Positions 1 to 7,294 of a stretch of DNA of 34,358 nt are shown here, piece after piece. Every line of letters begins with the position of its first letter. The first letter of the stretch is position 1. A program made the translations under genes and the position numbers. Origin of the DNA: Hymenobacter sp. (GTDB lineage: Bacteria; Bacteroidota; Bacteroidia; Cytophagales; Hymenobacteraceae); the NCBI GenBank assembly GCA_025353905.1, contig JANXNW010000185.1:1-34358 (forward strand), read 5' to 3'. A model generated the notes under the pieces. The model was not told the DNA's origin. It did no database searches and saw only the letters and a program-made list of their open reading frames with translations.

Positions 1-500
1 GGGTGCCCCAATACGAAGCCGACAACTACCAGGTGATGCGCGGCCGGGAGCTGCACGACGACCGGCTGGAACAGAACAAGGACTACCTGCGCCGCCGCCT
101 GGGCGTGGTGGACAAGCAGCTCGACCAGTACCTGACCAACGGCCTGCTGCGCGGCCGGGTGGATGAGGTGCTGAAATTGGCCGATGGCAGCTGGGCACCC
201 CTGGACTACAAGTTTGCGGAGTGGAAAGACACGGTGTACGAAACCTACCGCACCCAGCTCTACTGCTACGCCTGGCTGATAGAGGACAACCTGGGCGGGG
301 AGGTAAAGCGGGGCTTCATCGTGTACACCCGCAGCCGCAACAAGGTAGTGGAAGTGCCGGTAGCCCGCGCCGACATAGCCGACGTGAAGCGCGTGGCAGC
401 GGCCGTGCTGGACATCATCGGCCGCAACGTGTACCCGAAAGCGACCCGCTATAAGAGCCGCTGCGTAACTTGCACGTACCGTAAAATCTGTACGCAGTAG
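1..500 (+). CDS. cas4: Cas4 family CRISPR-associated nuclease, 3' part
   Basis: The reading frame is open from the window edge and ends at a stop 207 bases before the first CRISPR repeat. About 165 residues are visible. They show the RecB/PD-(D/E)XK core of Cas4: GRVDEV (about residues 51-56), a LDYKF strand with the D and K of the catalytic motif, and a QLYCYAWL helix matching the QxxxY motif. The C-terminus carries CVTCTYRKIC, the cysteine group that with an N-terminal cysteine ligates the Fe-S cluster. The N-terminus with the first cysteine is not in the window, and the GTG at base 3 is probably an internal codon. Cas4 trims and orients prespacers together with Cas1-Cas2; neither cas1 nor cas2 is seen here, so they should lie to the left. 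Cas4 and the repeat ending ATTGAAAC fit a type I system (I-B, I-C or I-D), but the subtype cannot be decided from this window. Confidence 0.85.
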   Translation, partial: VPQYEADNYQVMRGRELHDDRLEQNKDYLRRRLGVVDKQLDQYLTNGLLRGRVDEVLKLADGSWAPLDYKFAEWKDTVYETYRTQLYCYAWLIEDNLGGEVKRGFIVYTRSRNKVVEVPVARADIADVKRVAAAVLDIIGRNVYPKATRYKSRCVTCTYRKICTQ

Positions 501-707
501 GCCTTTACGTGACCGTGTCCGGGTGACGGTTTATGCGGCAGCTTACTCTTTAGCCAAATAATCCGCTTATGAACAAGCTCTTAACTGCCCGGAAAGCAGC
601 GAAAATAATTGCTAATCAGCGCTCTTTGACTTATGGTAATAATGGTTTAGGCTTCGGCCCGTACAGTATCTATGCACTGTATTACAAGGCTTTACGCTTG
701 CGGGCGG
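501..707 (+). promoter_or_regulatory. CRISPR leader
   Basis: This AT-richer non-coding stretch lies between cas4 and the first repeat, on the side expected for a leader given that repeats end in GAAAC on this strand. A weak Bacteroidota-type promoter can be proposed: TTTG at 625-628 and TAGGCTTC at 648-655 (6 of 8 matches to TAnnTTTG) with a 19-base gap. The promoter is inference; the leader role follows from position. Confidence 0.6.
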
Positions 708-1849
708 CCTGGTGAGCTATTCCGACGATGAGACGGATTGAAACTGGACCTTACCCAATTCCGCGCCCTAGCTGATGCCCCTGGTGAGCTATTCCGACGA
801 TGAGACGGATTGAAACCCCACCGAAAGCTGCCGTTTCAGCACCACGGTTTTCACCCCTGGTGAGCTATTCCGACGATGAGACGGATTGAAACCACTCTAT
901 CAGAGAGCCGGCCAAGATCGTGAAAGGTTTCCTGGTGAGCTATTCCGACGATGAGACGGATTGAAACCAGCGCGAAGCTGCCGACTTGTGCCACGGTGCG
1001 GTCTCCTGGTGAGCTATTCCGACGATGAGACGGATTGAAACATAATGTGCAGGTGCGGTACAAACTCGCCGTAAACTTCCTGGTGAGCTATTCCGACGAT
1101 GAGACGGATTGAAACCTACTGCCCGTGCCACCTTGGTTCACCACCACCTGGCCTGGTGAGCTATTCCGACGATGAGACGGATTGAAACTTAGTGCCAAGG
1201 CCGGCGCGTCCCAACCCGTGGTTACCTGGTGAGCTATTCCGACGATGAGACGGATTGAAACGAAGTTAGTCGAATAGTGTACGGGTAGCGGCGGCGGCTT
1301 TTCCTGGTGAGCTATTCCGACGATGAGACGGATTGAAACAAGCCGCAAAACCGCTGTGCGTTGGCCAGCAGGTCCCTGGTGAGCTATTCCGACGATGAGA
1401 CGGATTGAAACTGAGTGGCCCGCCGCCGCCTCGCCCCGCAAGTGCAAGCCTGGTGAGCTATTCCGACGATGAGACGGATTGAAACTAGCCGGCCACGAAG
1501 CCCTTGCCGGCCTTTTCGCCCCTGGTGAGCTATTCCGACGATGAGACGGATTGAAACGGCACGGAGCCGGCCCCGGTAAAGCACTACGGTACACCTGGTG
1601 AGCTATTCCGACGATGAGACGGATTGAAACAGCTTGGCGACGAGCAATTCCTGCTCCGTGGGGGCCCTGGTGAGCTATTCCGACGATGAGACGGATTGAA
1701 ACCCCCAATGGAAGTAACCCGCCAGCTACTCACCGGGCCTGGTGAGCTATTCCGACGATGAGACGGATTGAAACACCTTCTGCTAACGGCCACAAAAATC
1801 CGCTGGGCATCCCCTGGTGAGCTATTCCGACGATGAGACGGATTGAAAC
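708..1849 (+). CRISPR. CRISPR array: 16 repeats of 37 nt, 15 complete spacers
   Basis: A 37-nt unit beginning CCTGGTGAGC and ending GGATTGAAAC starts at 708, 780, 856, 931, 1005, 1079, 1152, 1225, 1303, 1375, 1449, 1521, 1594, 1666, 1738 and 1813. All copies look identical by eye. Spacers are 35-41 nt long (most 35-38) and show no obvious duplicates. The ATTGAAAC 3' end gives transcription along the plus strand, with leader and newest spacers at the left. The repeat has no strong internal palindrome, as is usual for type I-B-like repeats. A further spacer-sized piece (1850-1888) and a partial repeat follow. Confidence 0.97.
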
Positions 1850-1898
1850 GCGAGGCCATGCCCGTAGTGTGGGCGCTCGGCCTTACGCCCTGGTCAGC
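1850..1898 (+). repeat. 16th spacer followed by truncated or decayed 17th CRISPR repeat
   Basis: After the last full repeat come 39 bases, within the spacer length range, and then CCTGGTCAGC at 1889-1898. This matches the first ten bases of the repeat (CCTGGTGAGC) at nine positions. The sequence after it no longer matches. The array therefore ends in a decayed terminal repeat or was cut there. From 1899 to the end of the integrase gene I see no gene. Confidence 0.7.
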
Positions 1899-2061
1899 GC
1901 TTTGTTTTGTCCAGCAACGTCAGTTCCATGCTTGAAAGTCGCGCGCAATCGAGTGGTTAAGCTCTGCCATAGCGGGCAGTGGCGGGGTAGCTGGTCAAGC
2001 GGCAGCAGGCTGGGCTTGCGGCAACATACCGGGTACCGTCCTCAGCAGTTAAAACAGAGAT

Positions 2062-3084
2062 TTACAACCCCAGCTTTTTACCCGCATTGTGCTGCCGCAC
2101 GTTATCCAGGCGGGTGTAGCGCCGAATCATGGCTGAGGTCTTATGCTTGGTCTGATTCATGATTTCCGAGTCGTCGGCCCCGTTGAGCTTGGCCACCGTC
2201 ACGAACGAAGCCCGCAGCGAGTGGGCCGTGTAGCCAGCACCTAAATAGTGCTGGGCAATCAGGTTGATGTGCTTGTCGGTGAGGCGGCGACTGGTGAGCT
2301 GGTTGTTTTTGCGCAGGGACACAAACACGGGTCCGGTCTGCCGGTCAGCGGCGCTCACCCGCAGCCAGGCTTGCAGCGAGCGGATGGGGCACGTAGCCAG
2401 CTCGGGCGAGTAGTAGATGGCTTTCTCGTCGGCCTGCCCGGTCTGGTTGGTTTTGCTCTGGTCGAAGGCGATGATGAGTCCCTCCTCGTCGAAAGTCAAA
2501 TCCTCCACATTGAGCGCGGCTAGCTCCGAGCGGCGAAAGGCCCCGGTGAAGCCCAGCAGCAGCAACGCGCGGTTGCGCAGGCCGGCGGGCGTGGCTACGT
2601 CTATGCTCTTGACCGTGCGCCGGAAGCTGGCCAGCGAGAAGGCCGCCGCCTGCTTGATGCGCGCGCGCTTCTCGCGGGCAATGCCCTTGAGCAGGACCTT
2701 GATTTGCTTGTCGGCCGTGGGCGAGTCCGCGCCCGCCAGCTCGTGGGCTTTGGCGATGGCTGCGGCGTGGCGCTGAATGGTGGCCACCTTCTTGCCGGCC
2801 TCGGCCAGCTCAGTGAGAAAGCCGGCCAGCGTAGCCACCGAAGCCGGCAACGGGGCCAACTCGTGGACCAGGCACCAAGCCGTGAAGCGCCGCCAGTCGC
2901 CGGCGTAGGCCCGAACCGTATTGGCCGCCCCACGCAAACCGGCCTCCACGTAGCGGCTGGCAGGAGCCGTGAGGTGGGCCGGTAAGCTAGTGGTTGAAGC
3001 AGCGGAGACGAGCGAGTCGGTCAAGGCGTTGTTAATCAGTAAAAATGCAGTGAGGGGATGACGAGCAGCACAGGCAAGGTACAA
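2062..3084 (-). CDS. Tyrosine recombinase / site-specific integrase
   Basis: The protein of up to 340 residues has the two-domain layout of phage-type integrases. An N-terminal SAM-like core-binding domain (about 45-130) contains NTVRAYAGDWRRFTAWC. The C-terminal catalytic domain has the first Arg in GAFRRSELAAL, the beta-hairpin Lys in SKTNQ, HSLRASF for the HxxR box, a KHKT segment for the second His position and RRYTR with the nucleophilic Tyr near the C-terminus. All catalytic residues appear present, so it may be active. The reading frame as given opens with TTG at 3084 inside a poor context; a second TTG at 3024 (before TDSLVSAAS) is an alternative, so the true start is uncertain. It lies between the broken end of the CRISPR array and a plasmid rep remnant, which fits an integrated plasmid or element. 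It could also act in plasmid dimer resolution. Confidence 0.85.
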   Translation of the reverse strand: MYLACAARHPLTAFLLINNALTDSLVSAASTTSLPAHLTAPASRYVEAGLRGAANTVRAYAGDWRRFTAWCLVHELAPLPASVATLAGFLTELAEAGKKVATIQRHAAAIAKAHELAGADSPTADKQIKVLLKGIAREKRARIKQAAAFSLASFRRTVKSIDVATPAGLRNRALLLLGFTGAFRRSELAALNVEDLTFDEEGLIIAFDQSKTNQTGQADEKAIYYSPELATCPIRSLQAWLRVSAADRQTGPVFVSLRKNNQLTSRRLTDKHINLIAQHYLGAGYTAHSLRASFVTVAKLNGADDSEIMNQTKHKTSAMIRRYTRLDNVRQHNAGKKLGL

Positions 3085-3125
3085 GCGGGCGGCTTTCCGA
3101 GAGATGCTTCAGAGGGTGCCCTTTA

Positions 3126-3479
3126 CTTATCGTAAACATCAACTACGAGCTGATTAAGAAGGGTCGCTCGTTTGAGGACATTCGCTTTCGCATCAAGCCC
3201 CAGGAACCGCATCAACTGCCGTTGCCCTTCGAGCAGGGTGTGGACGATGCCCGGCTGCCGGCGGCCCGGCAGCGCCTGGCGGAACTGGAAATCCGCAACC
3301 TACAGCTCTTGGAGCAGCTACTCGGTGAGGCGGGCAGGGTGGACGAGCTGTTCAAGTTTTGCTACAACCTTAAAACCGGTAAGACAAGAGCTGTCACTAA
3401 TCCCGGTGGGCTACCTCTGACGGTAGTAGGACTGCGCGAGGCGAAGGTCAAGCGGAAGGCAGCAGGCAAAAGTAGGTAA
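3126..3479 (+). pseudogene. C-terminal remnant of Rep_3-type plasmid replication initiator
   Basis: An open frame starts abruptly about 40 bases beyond the 5' end of the divergent integrase. It reads INYELIKKGRSFEDIRFRI, which resembles the end of the second winged-helix domain in RepB/Rep_3 initiators, where the order NYELIKKGR then a strand of the type IxFxI is typical. An acidic/Leu-rich tail follows (RLAELEIRNLQLLEQLLGE). Roughly the first two thirds of a normal initiator are missing and no convincing start codon lies upstream; the first ATG in frame (3222) comes after the recognisable part. I read it as a deletion remnant of a plasmid rep gene. A short functional protein from 3222 cannot be excluded. 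Confidence 0.6.
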
Positions 3480-3513
3480 CGTGGGGACCTGCGTCCGGTC
3501 GTGAGCCGCGTCT

Positions 3514-4980
3514 TCACCACGCCACTTCTTCCCGGCCCTCCTCGAAGGCGTTGCTGGCGCTGAGTTGCCCTTTTAGGTCGGCGTAAGAGGTGGCCTTTAG
3601 CGCCGCCGTAAATGCCTGGGCGCGGTCGAGCATGCGCAGGTAGAGGCCGGGGTCGCGCTGGCGGCTGAGGCGGCGCAGGGCGCGCAGGTAGTCCTGGCGG
3701 TAGTGGGTGGTGATAATGATGCGGCTCAGGCCCCCGCGCACCAGCTCGGCGTTCATCATGATGCGAGCCAGGCGGCCGTTGCCGTCGTCGAAGGGATGCA
3801 CTTCACTGACGATGAACAGCAGCATCATCGCGCGGGCCAGCGGATGCTCCAGGGCGTGGTACAGGTTAAATCCCTGGTGCAGGGTGCCGCGCACCAGCTC
3901 GGGTTCCACGAAGCTGGTATTGCCGGCCTGGTTGGCGCGCTCTTTCCACTGGCCGGGTCGCTTATCAGGCCGCTCGCCTAGGAGCGTGGCGTGACGGCGT
4001 TGCAGCAGGGCCAGCAACTCCGTGGCCGTGGCCGGTACCAAACTCATCTCAGCCGGGTTGCTGACCAGGTGGTAGGTACTGAGCACGTCGTGGGAGTCGG
4101 CGTGGCGGCCGGGCACGGGCTGGTTGCCGGTTACCATGGCGTGCGCCTCGTCCACCTCGAAGACGGTGCCCTCAATGAAGTTAGAGAAGTAAGCCTCAAA
4201 AAAAGCCAGGTTGTAATAGCCCGGTGGCTGGGGGGCCTGGTCGGGACGGTTGGGCCAGGTGGTGTGGCGTAAAGCCGTGAGCAGGGTGCCAAATAAGGCC
4301 ACTCGGTCGGGGTCGTAGGGTAAGCCCAGGGCGCGGGCTTGGGCCACGGGCGAGGTGAGCAGCTTGCTCGGGGCGGTGGCCAGCAGGGCGGCCACAAGCT
4401 GGTTAAGCCGGGCCAGCTCCGCCGCCCACCCCAGCGTGTCGGCCAGCGCCCTGGCTTTGTCGCGCAACTCGTTCAGCCCTTCTTCGCCGCGCACTCGTAG
4501 CACCCGTTCCAGAAATTCCTCCACCTCAGTCAAGAGCAGGGTTTTGCTGCTGCCGCTACGGGTGCGGGCGGGCTGTAGATTTTCGAGTACGGCCCGCGCT
4601 TCGGAGGCGAAGTAGAGGGGAATCTCCCCAAATGGCCGGTCGTCGGGCTGGGGGCCGGGGCCGGGCAGCAAATGCACGGTCAAACCCGGCAGGGCCACTT
4701 TTTTGCCGTACTTGTAGGTAAGAAAAATGTCGCCCGCCGACGTGGGCTGCGCGTCGAGGCCGGAACGGTGGCTGATGATAGCCTGGGGGTAAAGGTGGCC
4801 CAGCAGCTGGAACCAGTGTCGGCGTACCAGGTCGGCCGGGGGCGTGGTCAGGTCGGAGGTATGTACACGAGGTAGGAGCTCCCGCAACTGTCCCGCTTGG
4901 CGGGCCCGCTGAATTTGCCGGCTCACCCGTTGGTCAGCAGTGGCGAATACGAGCACAGGCCAGACACCATTTTTTTCCAT
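3514..4980 (-). CDS. Fic domain protein, class II (self-inhibited AMP transferase-like)
   Basis: This 488-residue protein carries the canonical Fic loop HPFDDGNGRLAR at residues 395-406, with the catalytic His and the phosphate-binding GNGR intact, so NMP (usually AMP) transfer to a hydroxyl side chain is expected. Upstream in the protein SNFIEG (266-271) fits the [S/T]xxxE[G/N] inhibitory helix, placing it in class II, where the inhibitor is part of the same chain; this agrees with the absence of a separate fic antitoxin gene. The first about 130 residues (with YPQAIISHRSGLD at 64-76) resemble the winged-helix/AbiEi-like N-terminal regions found in some toxin-antitoxin proteins, which is a weaker call. 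It is a single-gene unit starting at ATG 4980. The target protein cannot be inferred. Confidence 0.88.
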   Translation of the reverse strand: MEKNGVWPVLVFATADQRVSRQIQRARQAGQLRELLPRVHTSDLTTPPADLVRRHWFQLLGHLYPQAIISHRSGLDAQPTSAGDIFLTYKYGKKVALPGLTVHLLPGPGPQPDDRPFGEIPLYFASEARAVLENLQPARTRSGSSKTLLLTEVEEFLERVLRVRGEEGLNELRDKARALADTLGWAAELARLNQLVAALLATAPSKLLTSPVAQARALGLPYDPDRVALFGTLLTALRHTTWPNRPDQAPQPPGYYNLAFFEAYFSNFIEGTVFEVDEAHAMVTGNQPVPGRHADSHDVLSTYHLVSNPAEMSLVPATATELLALLQRRHATLLGERPDKRPGQWKERANQAGNTSFVEPELVRGTLHQGFNLYHALEHPLARAMMLLFIVSEVHPFDDGNGRLARIMMNAELVRGGLSRIIITTHYRQDYLRALRRLSRQRDPGLYLRMLDRAQAFTAALKATSYADLKGQLSASNAFEEGREEVAW

Positions 4981-5079
4981 TAGGGCGAAGGTAAGGCCCG
5001 TAATAGGCTAAAATTTTCCAATAAGGACGCGATAAGCGATAAAACTTTTGAATAATTTCGCATAACGTCCTGCCGTGCG

Positions 5080-5667
5080 CTAATGCGAACGACCTGGCCA
5101 GAGCCCGTCGAGCTGCCGGCGGGCGTTAAGCAGCAAGGTCAGTTCGCGGTTGCCGGTAAGCAGTAGCCGGGCGGCGGGTTGGTAGCCCCGCTCCCCGGTG
5201 ATGGGCAAAAAAGCATCTGCTGATGCCAGCGACGCTTTTAGGGCGTGGAAGAGGCTGGTGTATAGTGGGCTCCGGTTCGCTTCTTGGTGGGACCGGGCCA
5301 GCGGCAGCAAGAGCGGGTTTACCGTCAGCAGCTTGTGTTTCTTGAAGTAAGGCAGCGTTTGTTGCAGCAGTGCTCCCAGTTCCTGCATCAGGGCGTGGTT
5401 GACCGGCAGCTCGGGCTTCAGGTTTTTGCGTGAGGGGGTCGTGACGAACGGCGCGTGAACCAGAAAGTCCAAGGAAGTTTGGTGGGCTGTCTCAAAAAAA
5501 ACGAAGGCAAGACATTCTCGGCCGCCACCAACCGCACCGGGCCTTCCTGCTCGGCCAGCCGAAACGCGAGGGCTACGTACTGCGGGGGGCGCAGCCGATG
5601 GAAGTCGGGGTACTGCACCAGGTCCTGAAACACCAGATAGCGAAGCGGGGCCACTGGGTGGCCGTGG
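5080..5667 (-). pseudogene. Sacsin-like GHKL ATPase gene fragment A (frameshifted)
   Basis: This fragment encodes the piece after the ATPase domain of the same kind of protein as the copy at 7295-8328. It reads from HPVAPLRYLVFQDLVQYP through LDFLVHAPFVTTPSRKNLKPELPVNHALMQELG and continues about 75 residues beyond the point where the other copy stops, ending at 5080. One base is missing around 5508-5517 compared with the other copy (GGCAAGACATTC against GGCAAAATCACTC), which breaks the frame after LVAAE. The N-terminal ATPase domain is absent: homology stops at 5667, where a hipB-like remnant on the other strand begins. It cannot make a normal product. Confidence 0.8.
5324..5667. repeat. Direct repeat, left copy (about 95% identical to 7311-7655)
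   Basis: The 344 bases from GTCAGCAG to GTGGCCGTGG match 7311-7655 in the same orientation with roughly 17 differences and a one-base indel (counted by eye). Both copies are coding fragments of the GHKL ATPase gene. They bracket 5668-7310, which holds toxin-antitoxin genes. Confidence 0.9.
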
Positions 5668-5894
5668 TCAAACCGCACTGCTGCTTTCGTGCGGTACCGC
5701 CGCAAAGTCTTCAACCTGACTCAACCCGAGTTGGCCGCGAAAGCCGGAACAGGCTTGCGTTTCGTGCGCGAGCTGGAAGCCGTAAAGCCACCTTGCGACT
5801 CGCTAAAGTGAATCAAGCGCTGGCCTTGTTCGGATACGAGCTGGTGCCCGCGCCGCAGACTCGCCCGGCGGATGAGGAAGTCAGCACCCGATGA
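5668..5894 (+). pseudogene. HipB-like XRE antitoxin remnant (frameshifted)
   Basis: Two frames together give AAFVRYRRKVFNLTQPELAA and KAGTGLRFVRELEA, then after one missing base KATLRLAKVNQALALFGYEL. This is the helix-turn-helix fold of HipB-type antitoxins, which commonly read ..LTQPELAEKAGVGLRFVRELE.GK.TLRLDKVNQVL.LFGYEL. The frame breaks at about 5787-5790, where GAAGCCGTAAAG lacks a G relative to an expected GAAGCCGGTAAAG. The N-terminal start has been lost at the junction with the GHKL fragment. The stop overlaps the next ATG as ATGA, the spacing typical of hipB-hipA. Confidence 0.7.
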
Positions 5895-5947
5895 GATGCG
5901 CAGGAACCTGTACGTACGGACAACTGGCCAGGGAGCTACTCGGATAA
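5891..5947 (+). pseudogene. Possible start of a lost hipA gene
   Basis: The ATG at 5891 overlaps the hipB stop and opens an 18-codon frame ending CTYGQLARELLG followed by a stop. This resembles the first strand-turn of the HipA N-terminal domain (VYVNGQLAGEL). Nothing recognisable as HipA follows; 5948-6120 holds no gene that I can see. The similarity is short and the call is inference. Confidence 0.35.
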
Positions 5948-6122
5948 CCTCAGACTTCTCTGGACTTCGCCTAAATGTAAAACCCGCGCCTGGTAGGACC
6001 TTATTACTGTCTTATCGGGCGGGGCGTGGTGCGTTCGGACGACGCAGGGAACGGCTAGATTCGCTTAGCCTGGGGTAGTCTAAAATTGACGAGCCACATA
6101 GGTGAAGGAGTTTCTAGGAATC

Positions 6123-6157
6123 TTTGTTTCGTTTGTTTCGTTTGTAAGTTTGCAAAC
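6123..6157 (+). promoter_or_regulatory. Promoter and operator-like palindrome of the HTH-PIN module
   Basis: TTTG at 6123-6126 and TAAGTTTG at 6145-6152 (full match to the Bacteroidota TAnnTTTG box) are separated by 18 bases. A perfect 10-bp palindrome GTTTGCAAAC (6148-6157) overlaps the -7 box, and TTTGTTTCG occurs twice in tandem just before it. Such overlap suggests autoregulation by the antitoxin, which starts at 6174. Confidence 0.55.
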
Positions 6158-6173
6158 GATAATCAGCAAAACC

Positions 6174-6629
6174 ATGGAAGCCACTCTTGAGAAACCATCC
6201 CAGCAGGACCAGCAGGTCGCCAGGGCTTCGCTGGACAGCTTCGCCCGCGCGTTTACGAAAAATGGCCCCGCACGCAACGGGGTTAAAATTCGTCTTCAGG
6301 AAAGCGAGACCGACATCACCATTCCGCGCAAGGCGCTGGAATTGTTGCAGTTTATTTTGGTGAGCATGGCGCAGGGTAAAGCCATCTCGTTGATTCCCTC
6401 CGATTCGGAGGTAACCACCCAGCAAGGAGCCGATATGTTAAATGTTTCCCGGCCCCATCTGGTCAAGTTGCTGGAGCAGGGAGCACTGCCGTTCAAGAAA
6501 GTAGGCAGCCACCGCCGAATTATGCTGGAGGACTTGCTGGCTTACGAGGCAAAAAAATCGAAATTGCGGCAAGACCAACTGCAACTGCTCGCCGAGCAGG
6601 CGCAGGAGCTACAGCTGGGCTACGAATGA
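6174..6629 (+). CDS. Excisionase-type HTH antitoxin
   Basis: From the ATG at 6174 the protein has 151 residues. An in-frame start further upstream (6102) would place the promoter inside the gene, so 6174 is preferred. The C-terminal half reads VTTQQGADMLNVSRPHLVKL followed by LEQGALPFKKVGSHRRI and LEDLLAYE, the MerR/excisionase-type helix-turn-helix (HTH_17). The N-terminal half (IRLQESETDITIPRKALELL) resembles a small strand-helix dimerisation segment. The stop overlaps the ATG of the PIN gene in ATGA, so the two are translationally coupled. HTH-excisionase antitoxins next to PIN toxins are a known toxin-antitoxin arrangement. The protein is intact although its partner is not. Confidence 0.8.
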   Translation: MEATLEKPSQQDQQVARASLDSFARAFTKNGPARNGVKIRLQESETDITIPRKALELLQFILVSMAQGKAISLIPSDSEVTTQQGADMLNVSRPHLVKLLEQGALPFKKVGSHRRIMLEDLLAYEAKKSKLRQDQLQLLAEQAQELQLGYE

Positions 6630-7212
6630 TTCACTCGCCCCGGTTTATTGCCGTCCTCGATGCCTGCGTCCTTTATCCCGTTCCCATGCGGGACTTGCTG
6701 CTGAGCCTGGCGGCAGCCGGGTTATATAAGCCCAAATGGTCAGCCCTGATTCAGGACGAATGGACCCGCAATCTGCTGGCTAATCGTAGCGATATTACCG
6801 CAGAGCAGTTGCGGCGAACCACGACGATGATGAATACGGCGTTCGACGACGCGAACGTGGAAGGGTATGAGACCTTCATTCCAGCCTTGGCCTGCCCGAC
6901 CCCGACGACCGACACGTGCTGGCGGCCGCTTTGCGGTCCCAGGCCAATGTCATCGTGACCACGAACCTCAAGGATTTCCCCGCGCCATATATCCGCACCT
7001 TTGATATGGAGGTGCAGCACCCGGACGACTTTATTTGTAACCTGCTGGACCTGAATCCAGCTGAGGCACTAGATGCCTTTCGGCAACAAGTAGCCCGGCT
7101 GAAAAATCCACCCCTTGCAGCTGCTCAGGTGTTGGATGCTTTACGAAGGTCCAGCTTGCCCGCTTCGGCGGCCCGCTTAGAGGCGTTGATGCAGTTAGGA
7201 TTTACGGGGTAA
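6626..7212 (+). pseudogene. PIN-domain toxin (frameshifted)
   Basis: The first frame (6626-6958) has the PIN start FIAVLDACVLYP, with the first catalytic Asp, then SALIQDEWTRNL. Around 6886-6892 the frame changes: the correct continuation LPDPDDRHVLAAALRSQANV, with the paired acidic residues of the PIN active site, and then IVTTNLKDFP, lies in the next frame, which runs to 7212. One base appears to be missing, so the full-length RNase of about 195 residues is not made unless the ribosome shifts. I see no obvious slippery heptamer, so a decayed toxin is likelier than programmed shifting. The retained antitoxin fits loss of the toxin. Confidence 0.8.
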
Positions 7213-7245
7213 CTCACCAAACAGTAAATGATGGGCGTTGGTGAG
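7213..7245 (+). terminator. Hairpin after the PIN gene (weak terminator candidate)
   Basis: CTCACCAA (7213-7220) pairs with TTGGTGAG (7238-7245), starting right after the PIN stop. There is a 17-base loop and only a short T-containing tail (GTTTAG), so termination is uncertain. Confidence 0.35.
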
Positions 7246-7294
7246 GTTTAGTCGGATTTTGACCTTACAGCTACGCCAGTTCTTTGGTCAAACC

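Noticed and set aside
708-1849. Spacers matching other parts of this window (self-targeting)
   Set aside because: I saw no match by eye to the IS, integrase or toxin genes, but a proper search was not possible, so no claim is made.
851-1859. Minus-strand open frames with repeated SIRLIVGIAHQ or NPSHRRNSSPG
   Set aside because: These are translations of the CRISPR repeats and spacers; the residue repeats follow the 37-nt units exactly.
5598-5894. A 98-residue intact plus-strand gene
   Set aside because: Only its last third is HipB-like; the first part is antisense to the ATPase fragment, and the true HipB start lies in another frame.
6626-7212. Programmed frameshifting in the PIN toxin
   Set aside because: There is no slippery heptamer or clear stimulatory structure at 6880-6895; a simple one-base deletion explains it better.
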